64,000 bases of DNA from an uncultured Collinsella sp. (GTDB taxonomy: Bacteria > Actinomycetota > Coriobacteriia > Coriobacteriales > Coriobacteriaceae). The stretch spans positions 124,001 to 188,000 of the forward strand of contig CATYZK010000001.1 of assembly GCA_958415665.1 (NCBI GenBank), read 5' to 3'. How positions within the stretch are numbered: position 1 is the first letter of the stretch; each line of letters starts with the position of its first letter. The notes beneath the pieces were generated by a model that saw only the letters and a program-made list of their open reading frames with translations, ran no database searches and was not told the origin of the DNA. The translations under genes were made by a program, and so were the position numbers. Positions 23,473-31,714 of this stretch are shown here, piece after piece.

Positions 23473-24033
23473 ATGTCCAACAGCGTTCAGCGTATGGCCA
23501 AGGCGGGCGAAAATATCAGGAAGCTTGGTTTTTGCATGGCAGCCGTTTTTGCAGGGATGCTCGTCGCTTTTGCCGCGTTGGTTGTTTACGTGATCTGGTA
23601 TGCGGTTACAAACGTTGCTTCTGTCGATTCTTTCGGTGTCGTGACGCTTCTCAATGGCGGGTGCATCGTTATCCCAAGCGGACTGTGCCTGGCACTCGTC
23701 GTGGGTATTTCGCTTGTCGTTTTGTGCGGGATCAGCCGTAACATCTCGCGAGGCGTCTCGCCCTTTACCAAGACGCATGTGCGGCTTATCCGTGTTCTCG
23801 CGCTTGCCTTTGCTGTTAACGCCGCGGTTTCGCTTGTTGGTGCCTATGGATCGGTCAATCTCACCATTGGCGGACTGGAGCTTTACATCGTGCCTCATTC
23901 CTTCGTTATTGAGATTTGCCAAGGCGCTACCTTTGATGCGGGGTCGTTTATCGGCGCAGTTGTCTGTTTGTTTATCTCGGCGATCTGGAGTTATGCCTCG
24001 CTGCTCCAAGAGCAGTCTGACGAGCTTGTGTAG
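23473..24033 (+). CDS. DUF2975-like membrane protein
   Basis: 186 residues with four hydrophobic segments (about 18-43, 56-80, 101-121, 150-175) and a conserved-looking SRGVSPFTKTHVRLIRVLAL loop, as in DUF2975 proteins. ATG 23473 follows GAGGGTGAG. The next gene, a small HTH protein, starts 8 bases after the stop; DUF2975 proteins are often paired with such regulators. Function unknown, plausibly membrane sensing for the HTH partner. Confidence 0.7.
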   Translation: MSNSVQRMAKAGENIRKLGFCMAAVFAGMLVAFAALVVYVIWYAVTNVASVDSFGVVTLLNGGCIVIPSGLCLALVVGISLVVLCGISRNISRGVSPFTKTHVRLIRVLALAFAVNAAVSLVGAYGSVNLTIGGLELYIVPHSFVIEICQGATFDAGSFIGAVVCLFISAIWSYASLLQEQSDELV

Positions 24034-24041
24034 GAGGAAAC

Positions 24042-24371
24042 ATGAGCTATCTCATCATCGAGCTTGAGACGCAGCTGCTTAAGACCGGAAAGACCAGCGC
24101 TGATCTGATTCGGGCGACGGGGCATACTCCGGCTAATATTTCAAAGCTTAGAAACGGAAAGATAAAAGCTATTCGCCTAAAGACGCTTCTCGATATCTGT
24201 GATGAGCTTGATTGTCAACCGGGAGATATTATTCAGCGCGTGAGCGAGAAAGAGCTTGAGGAGCTTATTGTCGAGCGCGCGAAAAATGTCGTGAGACAGA
24301 TGCGGGATGGCGGAGGCAACGAGGCGTCGCTTCCGACATCAGTCTTCGCTGTCGATTTGAGTGACGAGTAG
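24042..24371 (+). CDS. Small Cro/C1-type HTH regulator
   Basis: 109 residues. The HTH covers about 8-66 (LLKTGKTSADLIRATGHTPANISKLRNGK, shortened here to its key parts TSADLIRATGHTP and ISKLRNGKIKAIRLKTL), ending in the CDELDCQPGDII motif of the YozG/HTH_26 type. The C-terminal 40 residues are charged. AGGAGG lies 6 bases before the ATG. Probably autoregulates the pair with the upstream membrane protein. Confidence 0.85.
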   Translation: MSYLIIELETQLLKTGKTSADLIRATGHTPANISKLRNGKIKAIRLKTLLDICDELDCQPGDIIQRVSEKELEELIVERAKNVVRQMRDGGGNEASLPTSVFAVDLSDE

Positions 24372-24411
24372 CTTAAGGCGAACAACTAAAACGAAATATC
24401 AGCGTGAAGGG

Positions 24412-24440
24412 ACTCGTGTCTAACACGGGTTCTTTCTTTT
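24412..24440 (+). terminator. Intrinsic terminator after the HTH gene
   Basis: ACTCGTGT pairs with ACACGGGT over a CTA loop and TCTTTCTTTT follows. Confidence 0.7.
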
Positions 24441-24448
24441 AGATTATC

Positions 24449-24477
24449 TTGACAAATACGAGTTATCGAAAAACAAT
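24449..24477 (+). promoter_or_regulatory. Promoter of the ABC exporter operon
   Basis: TTGACA (24449-24454), 17-bp spacer, AACAAT (24472-24477). The spacer carries GTTATCGA, part of a TATCG-type dyad, so repression by a bound regulator is plausible. Confidence 0.55.
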
Positions 24478-24515
24478 AACAACTATGGAAAACGATAAAG
24501 GAAAGGAGGGGCGAT

Positions 24516-25277
24516 ATGAGCGGTTTTGCTATCAAGCAGAACGGGAGGCCAATGAACGCATCAGCGATTAAGCTATCAAAAGTATCAAAGCGCTACGGGA
24601 AACGGCGCGTTTTGCATGACGTTTCCTTCGAGGTGCATCAGTCTGAGCTCTGTGCCCTTGTCGGTGCAAACGGTGCGGGCAAAAGCACGCTCATTAAAAT
24701 CGTCTTGGGCATCTGTGAGCCATCGTCGGGGAGCGTGGAGCTCTTTGGAGGCAAGTCAAAAAGAGAGCTTAGCCTGATGCGGACGCGTGTCGGCTATGTA
24801 CCAGATTCCAGTGGAGCATACCAATCTCTCAGTGCGGCTGAGAATCTTCGGATCCGATGTGCGGAATGGGGGCTCGATGAGAAGCGTGAGATTCCTCGCG
24901 TTTTGAGCCTAGTCGGGCTGGACATCGATGAAAAAAAGAGCGTAGGCAGTTTTTCTCTGGGAATGAAACGGCGGCTGGATATAGCTACAGCTTTGTTGGG
25001 TGACACGGACTTGCTAGTTTTCGATGAGCCAGCAAATGGGTTGGACCCGCTGGGCATTGAGAGCATATGGACCCTTATCGGCCGATTGAATCGAGAGCAG
25101 GGTAAGACCATGCTCATCTCTAGTCATGATTTGGATGAGCTGGCATCGGTTGCAACAAGCTGCCTGTTTCTTCATGACGGCGAACTGCTAAAAAAGGAAT
25201 CGATGGACGTCATAAGGGACGAGGCGTCGTCCCTAAAAGAGTATTACAGGTGTTTGATGAAGGCGGTCTCGCTATGA
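24516..25277 (+). CDS. ABC transporter ATP-binding protein (ABC-2 export type)
   Basis: 253 residues. Walker A GANGAGKST, signature FSLGMKRRLDIATALLG, Walker B LLVFDEPANGLDP and H-loop SSHDLDE. The degenerate signature (SLGMKRR) is usual for CcmA/BcrA-type export ATPases. AAAGGAGG lies 7 bases before the ATG. Base composition is lower in G+C than the neighbours, in keeping with an accessory block. The stop overlaps the next start as ATGA. Confidence 0.92.
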   Translation: MSGFAIKQNGRPMNASAIKLSKVSKRYGKRRVLHDVSFEVHQSELCALVGANGAGKSTLIKIVLGICEPSSGSVELFGGKSKRELSLMRTRVGYVPDSSGAYQSLSAAENLRIRCAEWGLDEKREIPRVLSLVGLDIDEKKSVGSFSLGMKRRLDIATALLGDTDLLVFDEPANGLDPLGIESIWTLIGRLNREQGKTMLISSHDLDELASVATSCLFLHDGELLKKESMDVIRDEASSLKEYYRCLMKAVSL

Positions 25278-26098
25278 AGCGGGCGATCCATCCCATAAAG
25301 GCAGATATGATGCGTTTGCACAGGATATTTCCGGCGAAGTTTGGTCTTGCGCTTATGCTGGCGTTCGGCCTTCTCTTCGGCATCTTTCTGAAAAACGGAA
25401 CAACGTTGCTCGCCTTTGGCAATAGCGTTTTTGGGGAGGATATTGGCTTCTGCTGGAATGTAATCGATCCTACTGCGCCTGATGAGTCCCTTGTGCGCAG
25501 TGCTTTTGCCGGTACCTCCCTGTTCGTTCCACTCATCGTTTGCCTGGCGATTTTACAGGAGCACGGCTATGAAGAGGGATGCCGAATTTCTTCAGCAAGA
25601 GGTCTTGCCCGCTTTAACGGGGCTCTGGCACATGTACTTTCGTCTGCTTTAATAATCGGCGCAACATATAGTGCGCTTTGCCTTCTTCTGTTTGCAATAG
25701 CGATAACACGTGGAGGGCAAAACTATGCGCATAGCATGCTGGCTGCATTTTTGCCCGCAATGATGATTAACGCCGTATTGGTGATATCGGTTGCGTTGGA
25801 GACGGTGACCATCTATCGGATTACAAGCAGCGCCGTATTGAGCGGGGCTGTGGTAATAATCGGATTTGTCATGAGCTTGACGCTCTACGGAACTTACCTT
25901 CAGACGCCCATATCGTCCTTGCGATGGATTTTATTTCTTCCGGGGCCGTACCTTGGAGTCGGGTGTGCCCTTGGGTATAGCGATATGGGGCAGCTGACGC
26001 TTCTGGGATATGGCGTGGCAGCCAGCTGTCTATCGGTATTGATTTACGCTCTCGTGAGCTTTCGCGCTGGGGGTGTGCTCAATGGCTCGTCAGATTAA
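25274..26098 (+). CDS. ABC-2-type membrane permease, first subunit
   Basis: 274 residues from ATG 25274, overlapping the ATPase stop. About six hydrophobic segments (about 20-42, 80-100, 118-145, 155-182, 192-215, 240-270). The first cytoplasmic loop after helix 2 has EHGYEEGCRISSARG, similar in position to the coupling region of ABC-2 permeases. Likely forms the channel with the downstream permease; a bacteriocin/antibiotic exporter or immunity transporter is possible, but no precursor peptide was found. Confidence 0.8.
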   Translation: MKRAIHPIKADMMRLHRIFPAKFGLALMLAFGLLFGIFLKNGTTLLAFGNSVFGEDIGFCWNVIDPTAPDESLVRSAFAGTSLFVPLIVCLAILQEHGYEEGCRISSARGLARFNGALAHVLSSALIIGATYSALCLLLFAIAITRGGQNYAHSMLAAFLPAMMINAVLVISVALETVTIYRITSSAVLSGAVVIIGFVMSLTLYGTYLQTPISSLRWILFLPGPYLGVGCALGYSDMGQLTLLGYGVAASCLSVLIYALVSFRAGGVLNGSSD

Positions 26099-26900
26099 AA
26101 GACTTCTCCAGTCAGAATTGAAGCATGTGAGCAAATGGGCGTACGCCTTAATCCTGGTAATTTATGCGTGCATGGTGGTATTGCAGCTTAATTCTTTCCC
26201 GATGTGGTTCTGTAGCCTCCGTGAGAACAGTTTCTTGGGCTTTTTCCCAGACCCGACGCTTCCGCTATCGGCGGAGGATGTCCTTCTATTTGGTAATGCA
26301 GAGGTTTTTCGTGGTCTGCTGTTCAACGTAGCCCCGTTGGCTCATGCATTGTTCTTTCCGTTCATCGCGGCTTGCATTGTACCGCGCTTTGTCAGTTCGG
26401 GCTTTATTGAGGAACCGTGGGGGTTGTCGGAGGCTCGGGGAGGGAAGCGTGTGTGCGCTATCGTTGCGCGAGTGGTGCTGTCTTCTTTTGCCCTTTTGGG
26501 CGCGTTTATCTTGTCGAGTGTCGTTTTGTACTGTCTTAACTGCGTGATCGTTTTGGATGCTCAGCAGTATTTCAACCTGCATGTATTTTGCTATCGACTT
26601 GTTCTTGCTGCCGCTGCCTGCCTTGCATACGTGGTCTCTTGCGTAATCGTTGTTTCCTATTTTGGGTCCGGCTTCGGTCCGATTGGCATGCTGCTGCTTG
26701 TCGACGTCGTGGCGATCTACATACAGCTCGGAGCCAATTCCATGCTTCCGCTTCCGTCCTCGATGCTCATGTGGATTTGCGGCGTGACCCCGTTGGGGGA
26801 CGGTCAATGCGTTTCGATTTTAATTGACTGCCTAATAAACGTAGCAAGCGTTTTTACCATCTGCTTTACCGTCGACCGATTGCGGTCGAGATTTCTTTGA
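26082..26900 (+). CDS. ABC-2-type membrane permease, second subunit
   Basis: 272 residues from ATG 26082 (GGGGG 8 bases upstream; GTG 26073 also possible), overlapping the first permease by 17 bases. Hydrophobic segments at about 18-38, 85-108, 132-160, 175-200, 205-230 and 245-265. The SSGFIEEPWGLSEARG loop parallels the EEGCRISSARG loop of the first permease, suggesting two diverged copies of one fold. Weakly conserved otherwise. Confidence 0.75.
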   Translation: MARQIKRLLQSELKHVSKWAYALILVIYACMVVLQLNSFPMWFCSLRENSFLGFFPDPTLPLSAEDVLLFGNAEVFRGLLFNVAPLAHALFFPFIAACIVPRFVSSGFIEEPWGLSEARGGKRVCAIVARVVLSSFALLGAFILSSVVLYCLNCVIVLDAQQYFNLHVFCYRLVLAAAACLAYVVSCVIVVSYFGSGFGPIGMLLLVDVVAIYIQLGANSMLPLPSSMLMWICGVTPLGDGQCVSILIDCLINVASVFTICFTVDRLRSRFL

Positions 26901-26938
26901 TTGTTTGTGAGGGATGACCATACCGAGCACACCGAATA

Positions 26939-26980
26939 CAGGGGGGGGCGGGCACCGTGGCTGGTGTACGCCCCCCCCTG
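26939..26980. terminator. G8/C8 hairpin after the ABC exporter
   Basis: CAGGGGGGGGCG (26939-26950) pairs perfectly with CGCCCCCCCCTG (26969-26980); the loop adds CACC/GGTG. It separates the exporter operon from the convergent GATase-type gene and would stop transcription from both sides by strength of the stem; there is no T-run. Confidence 0.65.
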
Positions 26981-27013
26981 GCTTAGGAGGCTTTAACTTG
27001 TGTGGCTTGCGAG

Positions 27014-27823
27014 CTAACGGGTCTGCTTTACCTTGGCCGCCGCCTCGACAAACGACTTCCACAGGTTAAAGTCGGTCTCGATCGTCTGCCAGGTGTACTC
27101 AGGATGCCATTGCACGCCCAGGCAGAAAGGCTGGCCTTCGACTTCGATGCACTCGGGAACGCCGTCGGTTGCCTTGGCGACCAAACGCGTGCTCTTACCC
27201 AGACGATCGACGCAGCAGTGGTGTGCGGAGTTGGTTTGGATCAGCCTGTGTCCGCCAACCGCGCGGTCGAGCAGCGAGCCCGGCACGACCTCGACGGGAT
27301 GCACGGGGTCGTTGAGCACGTGGGTATGGCGCCACTGCGTGCGGCCCTCGCGAGCGCCCAGGCTCGGCACGTCCATGCACAGGGTGCCGCCAGTGGCGAC
27401 ATTGAGCAACTGCGTGCCGCGGCAGGTGGTAAAGAGCGGCTTTTTGGCGCGGAGCACCTCGCCGACCAGCTTAAACTCAAAGCTATCGCGGATCTCGCAG
27501 CAGAGGGTGGGGTCGTAGGGTCGATCATCGCCCCAACGTTTGGGATTGACATCGGGGCCGCCGGGAATGGCGATGCCGTCGGCGATATCGACGTAATGAC
27601 GGATGACCTCAATGTCCTCGGTGATGGACATCTGCAGTGGCAGGCCGCCGGCGGCAAGAATGGCATCGACAAAGACACTTGCGATTTCCTCGTTGGGGGA
27701 GAGCGTCTCGCTTAAAAACGGCTTTGCCTCTTCCCAACGCGGCGCGACGAGGATGAGTGGGCGGTCGGCGGGGGCGACGTCGACGTGTGGGGTGTAGGAC
27801 GATGAAGTGCGAGTTCCGATCAT
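27014..27823 (-). CDS. Class I glutamine amidotransferase-like hydrolase (peptidase C26 type)
   Basis: 269 residues from ATG 27823. Nucleophile Cys134 in TTCRGTQLLN, catalytic His/Glu in GVQWHPEYT, and IPGGPDVNP at about 86-94 match gamma-glutamyl-gamma-aminobutyrate hydrolase (PuuD) and related gamma-Glu peptidases. It would cleave gamma-glutamyl amide bonds in the cytoplasm. It lies directly downstream of a glutamate/glutamine-type ABC importer on the same strand, which fits use of imported gamma-glutamyl compounds. RBS weak. Confidence 0.85.
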   Translation of the reverse strand: MIGTRTSSSYTPHVDVAPADRPLILVAPRWEEAKPFLSETLSPNEEIASVFVDAILAAGGLPLQMSITEDIEVIRHYVDIADGIAIPGGPDVNPKRWGDDRPYDPTLCCEIRDSFEFKLVGEVLRAKKPLFTTCRGTQLLNVATGGTLCMDVPSLGAREGRTQWRHTHVLNDPVHPVEVVPGSLLDRAVGGHRLIQTNSAHHCCVDRLGKSTRLVAKATDGVPECIEVEGQPFCLGVQWHPEYTWQTIETDFNLWKSFVEAAAKVKQTR

Positions 27824-27911
27824 AGGTGTTGCTTTCGAATCTAAAGGTGACAGGGCGCATGAGAGACGTGGGACAACACTTCCGATGGATTTTGTCCCAC
27901 GGGGTGGCTGG

Positions 27912-28676
27912 TTAGTGGCCCTTGATGGAGTTGAGGAAGTCCTGGGCGCGCTTGGTCTGGGGGTGGTCGAAGAACTCATCGGGCGTGCCGGTTTCCACGA
28001 TCTGGCCGTCGGCCATAAACACGACGCGGTCGGCTACGCGGCGGGCGAAGTTCATCTCGTGCGTGATGACGATCATCGTCATGCCCTGCTGGGCCAGACG
28101 GACCATGACTTCGAGCACCTCGTTGATCATCTCGGGGTCAAGGGCGCTCGTGGGCTCGTCAAAGAGCATGGCCTTGGGCTGCATGGCGAGTGAACGGGCG
28201 ATGGCCACGCGCTGCTGCTGGCCACCCGAAAGCTGTGCGGGCACCTTATCGGCCTGCTCGGCCACGCCCACGCGGCTCAGCAGGTCCATGGCGCGCTCAC
28301 GAGCCTCCTCCTTGGAGACGCCCAGCACATCGACCGGTCCCAGCATAACGTTCTGCAACACGGTCATATGCGCGAACAGGTTGAACTGCTGAAACACCAT
28401 GCCCAGCTCGGCACGCATGCGGGCAAGATCCTTGCCTTCCTGCGGCAGGGGCTCGCCCTCGATGAGGATCTCACCCGAGTCGATGGTTTCCAGACGGTTG
28501 ATGGTGCGGCACATGGTCGACTTGCCCGAGCCCGAGGGGCCGATCACCACGACGACCTCGCCACGGTCGACCGAGAGGTTGATGTCGTTGAGGACGTGCA
28601 GATCGCCGTAGTGCTTATCGACGTGTCTGAGCTCGATCAGCGGCTGATTGCCGGTGGAAGAGGTGCTCTGTGCCAT
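27912..28676 (-). CDS. Polar amino acid ABC importer, ATPase (GlnQ type)
   Basis: 254 residues. Walker A GPSGSGKST, FQQFNLFAHMTVLQNVMLGP, signature LSGGQQQRVAIARSLA, Walker B MLFDEPTSALDPE and H-loop VITHEM are those of the GlnQ/HisP/GluA subfamily. It powers import through the two permeases encoded just upstream on the same strand. AAGGAGCC precedes the ATG. Confidence 0.94.
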   Translation of the reverse strand: MAQSTSSTGNQPLIELRHVDKHYGDLHVLNDINLSVDRGEVVVVIGPSGSGKSTMCRTINRLETIDSGEILIEGEPLPQEGKDLARMRAELGMVFQQFNLFAHMTVLQNVMLGPVDVLGVSKEEARERAMDLLSRVGVAEQADKVPAQLSGGQQQRVAIARSLAMQPKAMLFDEPTSALDPEMINEVLEVMVRLAQQGMTMIVITHEMNFARRVADRVVFMADGQIVETGTPDEFFDHPQTKRAQDFLNSIKGH

Positions 28677-28712
28677 GGTGCTCGGCTCCTTATGACTCGA
28701 AATGGTAAAGCG

Positions 28713-29546
28713 TTAGCGGATGATGGTCGCGCCGGTCTTGTGCGAAACGTAGACAGCGGCCTTGTTGATCGCGACGTTGATGAGGATGTAGATGACCGCG
28801 ATCACCAGATAGACCGACACGAGCGCGTCGTAGTTGGTAATGAGCACGCGGGCATTTTGCATGAGGTCGGGGTAGCTCACCACATAGGCGACGGTGGTGT
28901 CTTTGACTACGACCACAAGCTGCGAAATCAACGACGGAATGATAAACCGAATCGCCTGGGGCAATACGATTTTAAAGGTGATTTTGGCCTTGGAGAGACC
29001 GAGCGCCTGGGCGGCCTCGACCTGACCGCGCGGCACGGCGTTGACGCCGGCACGGAAGATCTCGGCCAGTACGCCGGCCGCAGCGAGTGCGACGGGAAGC
29101 GTGAGCATCCAAAACGACGGCAGTGCGATCTTGTACTGGGGCAGTACCAAAAAGAAGAAGTAGATGAACAGCAGGCTCGGCACGCCACGGAAGAAATCGG
29201 TGAGCACGCGGCAGACCAGCTGCAGCGGCTTGATGTCGCTGGTACGGCCGAGCATGAGGGCTAAGCCCAGTACCAGCGCGATGGCGCCGGCGGTGAGCGC
29301 GACCTTTACCGTGCCCTCAAAACCGGCAAGCAGGAACTTCCAGGTGGTGAGGTGCGTAAAGAAGTACCAGTAATGGACCGAAAGCTGGCCGGTCACATAA
29401 AAGCGCTGCAGTACCAGAGCGATGAGCGCGGCCACGGCAACAAGTGAGATGGCGGTGCCGACGCGAATCTTGGCGCGCATCTTGGGGCCGGGAGCCTCGT
29501 AGAGCGCATCGCGCATGGTGAGCGCGGAGGTGGAGTGCTTGCTCAT
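28713..29546 (-). CDS. Polar amino acid ABC importer, permease
   Basis: 277 residues with five or six helices and the EAA loop EAAQALGLSKAKITFKIVLPQA. The HisM/GltK-type fold with FRAGVNAVPRGQ before the loop fits importers for glutamate/glutamine and relatives. Overlaps the upstream permease gene by 4 bases. N-terminal 30 residues are cytoplasmic and charged. Confidence 0.92.
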   Translation of the reverse strand: MSKHSTSALTMRDALYEAPGPKMRAKIRVGTAISLVAVAALIALVLQRFYVTGQLSVHYWYFFTHLTTWKFLLAGFEGTVKVALTAGAIALVLGLALMLGRTSDIKPLQLVCRVLTDFFRGVPSLLFIYFFFLVLPQYKIALPSFWMLTLPVALAAAGVLAEIFRAGVNAVPRGQVEAAQALGLSKAKITFKIVLPQAIRFIIPSLISQLVVVVKDTTVAYVVSYPDLMQNARVLITNYDALVSVYLVIAVIYILINVAINKAAVYVSHKTGATIIR

Positions 29547-30202
29547 CGGAGGATCCTCACCTTCTTATCGATATAGTTGCCAATGTGGCTCACCACAAAG
29601 GCCGTGCCCAGGTAGCCGAGCGCCGAGATAAAGAACGCGGCGACGCCGCCGAGCGAGCGCGTGTTGATGTAGCTCACCACGCCGGTGAGCTCCTGCGGTT
29701 TAAGCGGCACCTGACTGCCGAGCGCGGTGGTGAGCATGACGGCGATAAAGAGGTTGGTCATGGGCAGCACGCTCGAACGCAGCGCCTGCGGGATCACGAT
29801 CTTGGCGAGGATACGGCTGAAGCTCATGCCCAGCGAGCGGGCGGCTTCCACCTGACCGACACCGACGGTGTTGATGCCGCTCATAAAGTTCTCGGAGCCA
29901 AATGCCGAGCCCAGCAACACCGTGGCGACGATGACGCAGGTGCGGTAGGGCAGGACGACCTTGAGCGGCGGCAGCGCGTAGACGACGATAATGAGCAGCG
30001 CGATGCCGGGGATGTTACGGAAGACCTGGACATACAGGTCGCCAAAGACGCGCAGCGGCTTGAGCGGCGACACGCGCATCACGGTGACGGCGACGGCCAG
30101 CACCATGGCGATGGCAAACGACTCAAGCGTCATGCCCCAGGTTGCTAGCAGCGCGTCGATATAGTTCTGGCCATAGAGCGACCAGAGCTCGGAGAGACTC
30201 AT
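29543..30202 (-). CDS. Polar amino acid ABC importer, permease
   Basis: 219 residues, partner permease with MSGINTVGVGQVEAARSLGMSFSRILAKIVIPQA as the loop region (key parts GQVEAARSLGMS and KIVIPQA). Coupled to the following permease by the ATGA-type overlap. A hairpin separates it from the binding-protein gene. Confidence 0.92.
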   Translation of the reverse strand: MSLSELWSLYGQNYIDALLATWGMTLESFAIAMVLAVAVTVMRVSPLKPLRVFGDLYVQVFRNIPGIALLIIVVYALPPLKVVLPYRTCVIVATVLLGSAFGSENFMSGINTVGVGQVEAARSLGMSFSRILAKIVIPQALRSSVLPMTNLFIAVMLTTALGSQVPLKPQELTGVVSYINTRSLGGVAAFFISALGYLGTAFVVSHIGNYIDKKVRILR

Positions 30203-30226
30203 GCGGACCTCCCGCCGGTAAGGAAA

Positions 30227-30252
30227 GGGGCTCCCGTGTGTACGGAAGCCCC
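30227..30252 (-). terminator. Intercistronic hairpin after the binding-protein gene
   Basis: GGGGCT.CCGT/ACGG.AGCCCC (30227-30252) with CTTTCCTT after it on the minus strand. It probably stops part of the transcripts so that the binding protein is made in excess over the permeases. Confidence 0.7.
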
Positions 30253-30340
30253 GACAACTCAGTGAGGAAACAGTTTAGCGCAATAAAGCGCATCGTGCGT
30301 TTCCGTATGGTTTCGTAGCGGCCGTTACTAGGCTCGCTGC

Positions 30341-31336
30341 CTAGGCGCCGATCTCGGGCAGCTCGGGAACATTGGTGTCGCCCGTACGGTCGCCAATGCA
30401 GATCTGCCACAGCTCGGTCCAGGTGCCGTCGTCCTCGATCTTCTTAAGGAAGTCGTTGACAAAGGCGACACCGTCGGAATCGAGCGGCAGGCCGATGCCG
30501 TAGGGCTCCTTGCTGCCGAAGGGCTTGCCGGCAATCTTGTACTTGCCGGGCTCGCGGACCAGGGCGCTCTGCTGCATGTTGTTGTCGATGACGTAGGCGT
30601 CAACGCGGCCCTGCTGGAGTGCCTGACGTGCCTCCTCGTCGGTCTTGAACTCCTGCTGGCTGGCCTTGGGGGCGAACTCCTCCAGGATGGCGGGGCCGTT
30701 GGAGCCGGACTGAACGGCGACGTTCTTATCGGCCAGGTCGTCGACGCCCTTGATGTCGCCGTTATCGGCGAGCACCAGGATAGCCTGCTGGGTGTAGTAA
30801 TAGGGGCCGGCGAAGGAGACGAGCTTCTTGCGCTCATCGGTGATGGTGTAGGTGGCAAAGACGGCGTCGACCTGGCCGTTCTGCAGGACGGACTCGCGCG
30901 TGTCCGAGGTCACCTGCGTGATCTCGACCTTGTTCTCGCCCAGGATGTAGTTGGACAGGAGCTGTGCGATACCGGCGTCGAAGCCGCGGGTCTGACCGTC
31001 TTTCTCGTTGAGGAGGGAGAAGAGCGTGGAGGTCTGAACGCCACCGATCTTAAAGACGCCGGCGTCCTTGACGGCCGTCGCCCAGGTGCTGGCGGCGATG
31101 GCGTCGTCATCGGCCTTGGGGCCGTTGTCGACGAGCTTGTCGAATGCCTTGGCATCGAGCGTGGTGGAAGCCTCGGTATCCTCGGAGCTCTTGGAGGATC
31201 CGGCGGCGGAACCCTTGTCGGCCTCGGCGCTGGTGTCGGAGCAGCCGGCAAGACCAAGGCCGGCGACGGTTGCGAAGGTGGCGGCGACAAAGCCGCGGCG
31301 GTCGAGAACGACCTGCTGGGAGAGGTTCTTGCTCAT
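30341..31336 (-). CDS. Glutamate-type solute-binding lipoprotein
   Basis: 331 residues. The signal region DRRGFVAATF...LGLAGC has a twin arginine followed by a lipobox, so it is probably a Tat-exported lipoprotein with Cys at about 32. A Ser/Glu-rich linker follows, then an SBP_bac_3 domain (FKIGGVQTSTLFS, GFDAGIAQLLS, VDAVFATYTITDERKKLVSFAGPYY). It captures the amino acid outside the membrane for the importer encoded downstream. AAAGGTGTT precedes the ATG. Confidence 0.9.
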   Translation of the reverse strand: MSKNLSQQVVLDRRGFVAATFATVAGLGLAGCSDTSAEADKGSAAGSSKSSEDTEASTTLDAKAFDKLVDNGPKADDDAIAASTWATAVKDAGVFKIGGVQTSTLFSLLNEKDGQTRGFDAGIAQLLSNYILGENKVEITQVTSDTRESVLQNGQVDAVFATYTITDERKKLVSFAGPYYYTQQAILVLADNGDIKGVDDLADKNVAVQSGSNGPAILEEFAPKASQQEFKTDEEARQALQQGRVDAYVIDNNMQQSALVREPGKYKIAGKPFGSKEPYGIGLPLDSDGVAFVNDFLKKIEDDGTWTELWQICIGDRTGDTNVPELPEIGA

Positions 31337-31451
31337 GGTAGAACACCTTTCTCAATAAAATCCCTAGCGGTTGAGTAGAGTTATACCCCATCCCGCTCAA
31401 ATGGGTCAACACGAAATAACTCAGAAACATACTTACCTTATGGGTTATTGT

Positions 31452-31487
31452 ACCTACCAAAAAGGGACGGGCACCTTTGTGGTGGTT
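31452..31487. repeat. GGGACAGG-core hairpin, copy 4 (chimeric)
   Basis: The left half ACCTACCAAAAAGGGAC matches copies 2 and 3, while the right half GGGCACCTTTGTGGTGGTTT matches the copy at 53571. Arms pair only in part. It looks like a recombinant between two sub-types. Confidence 0.7.
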
Positions 31488-31520
31488 TGGGCTGGTACGG
31501 CGGCCGGTCTCGTTGTTTTG

Positions 31521-31656
31521 TCTCAATCTGTAACATCTGGACGGACAAAAGGTCTCTATCTGTTACAGATTTAGACAAAGGTCAGGGGCAAAGACGGTTT
31601 GTCTAGATCTGTAACAGTTAGACGGGAATTCGGGCCATGGATGTTACAGATTGAGA
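31521..31656. repeat. Nested dyad with four ATCTGTAACAG-type units
   Basis: Outer arms 31521-31537 and 31640-31656 are perfect over 17 bp. Inner arms 31555-31576 and 31601-31622 match at 20 of 22. Each arm contains one copy of (A)TCTGT(A/T)ACA(G), so the same near-palindromic word occurs four times in alternating orientation. It occupies most of the 31337-31714 gap; there is no gene in it. Confidence 0.75.
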
Positions 31657-31676
31657 TAATCGCGTCGCGAAAATAA

Positions 31677-31712
31677 AAACCTCCGCAAGGGCGCTTGCCG
31701 TTGCGGAGGTTT
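31677..31712 (-). terminator. Intrinsic terminator of dxs
   Basis: AAACCTCCGCAA (31677-31688) pairs with TTGCGGAGGTTT (31701-31712); TTTTTATTTT follows on the minus strand. Confidence 0.85.
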
Positions 31713-31714
31713 CT

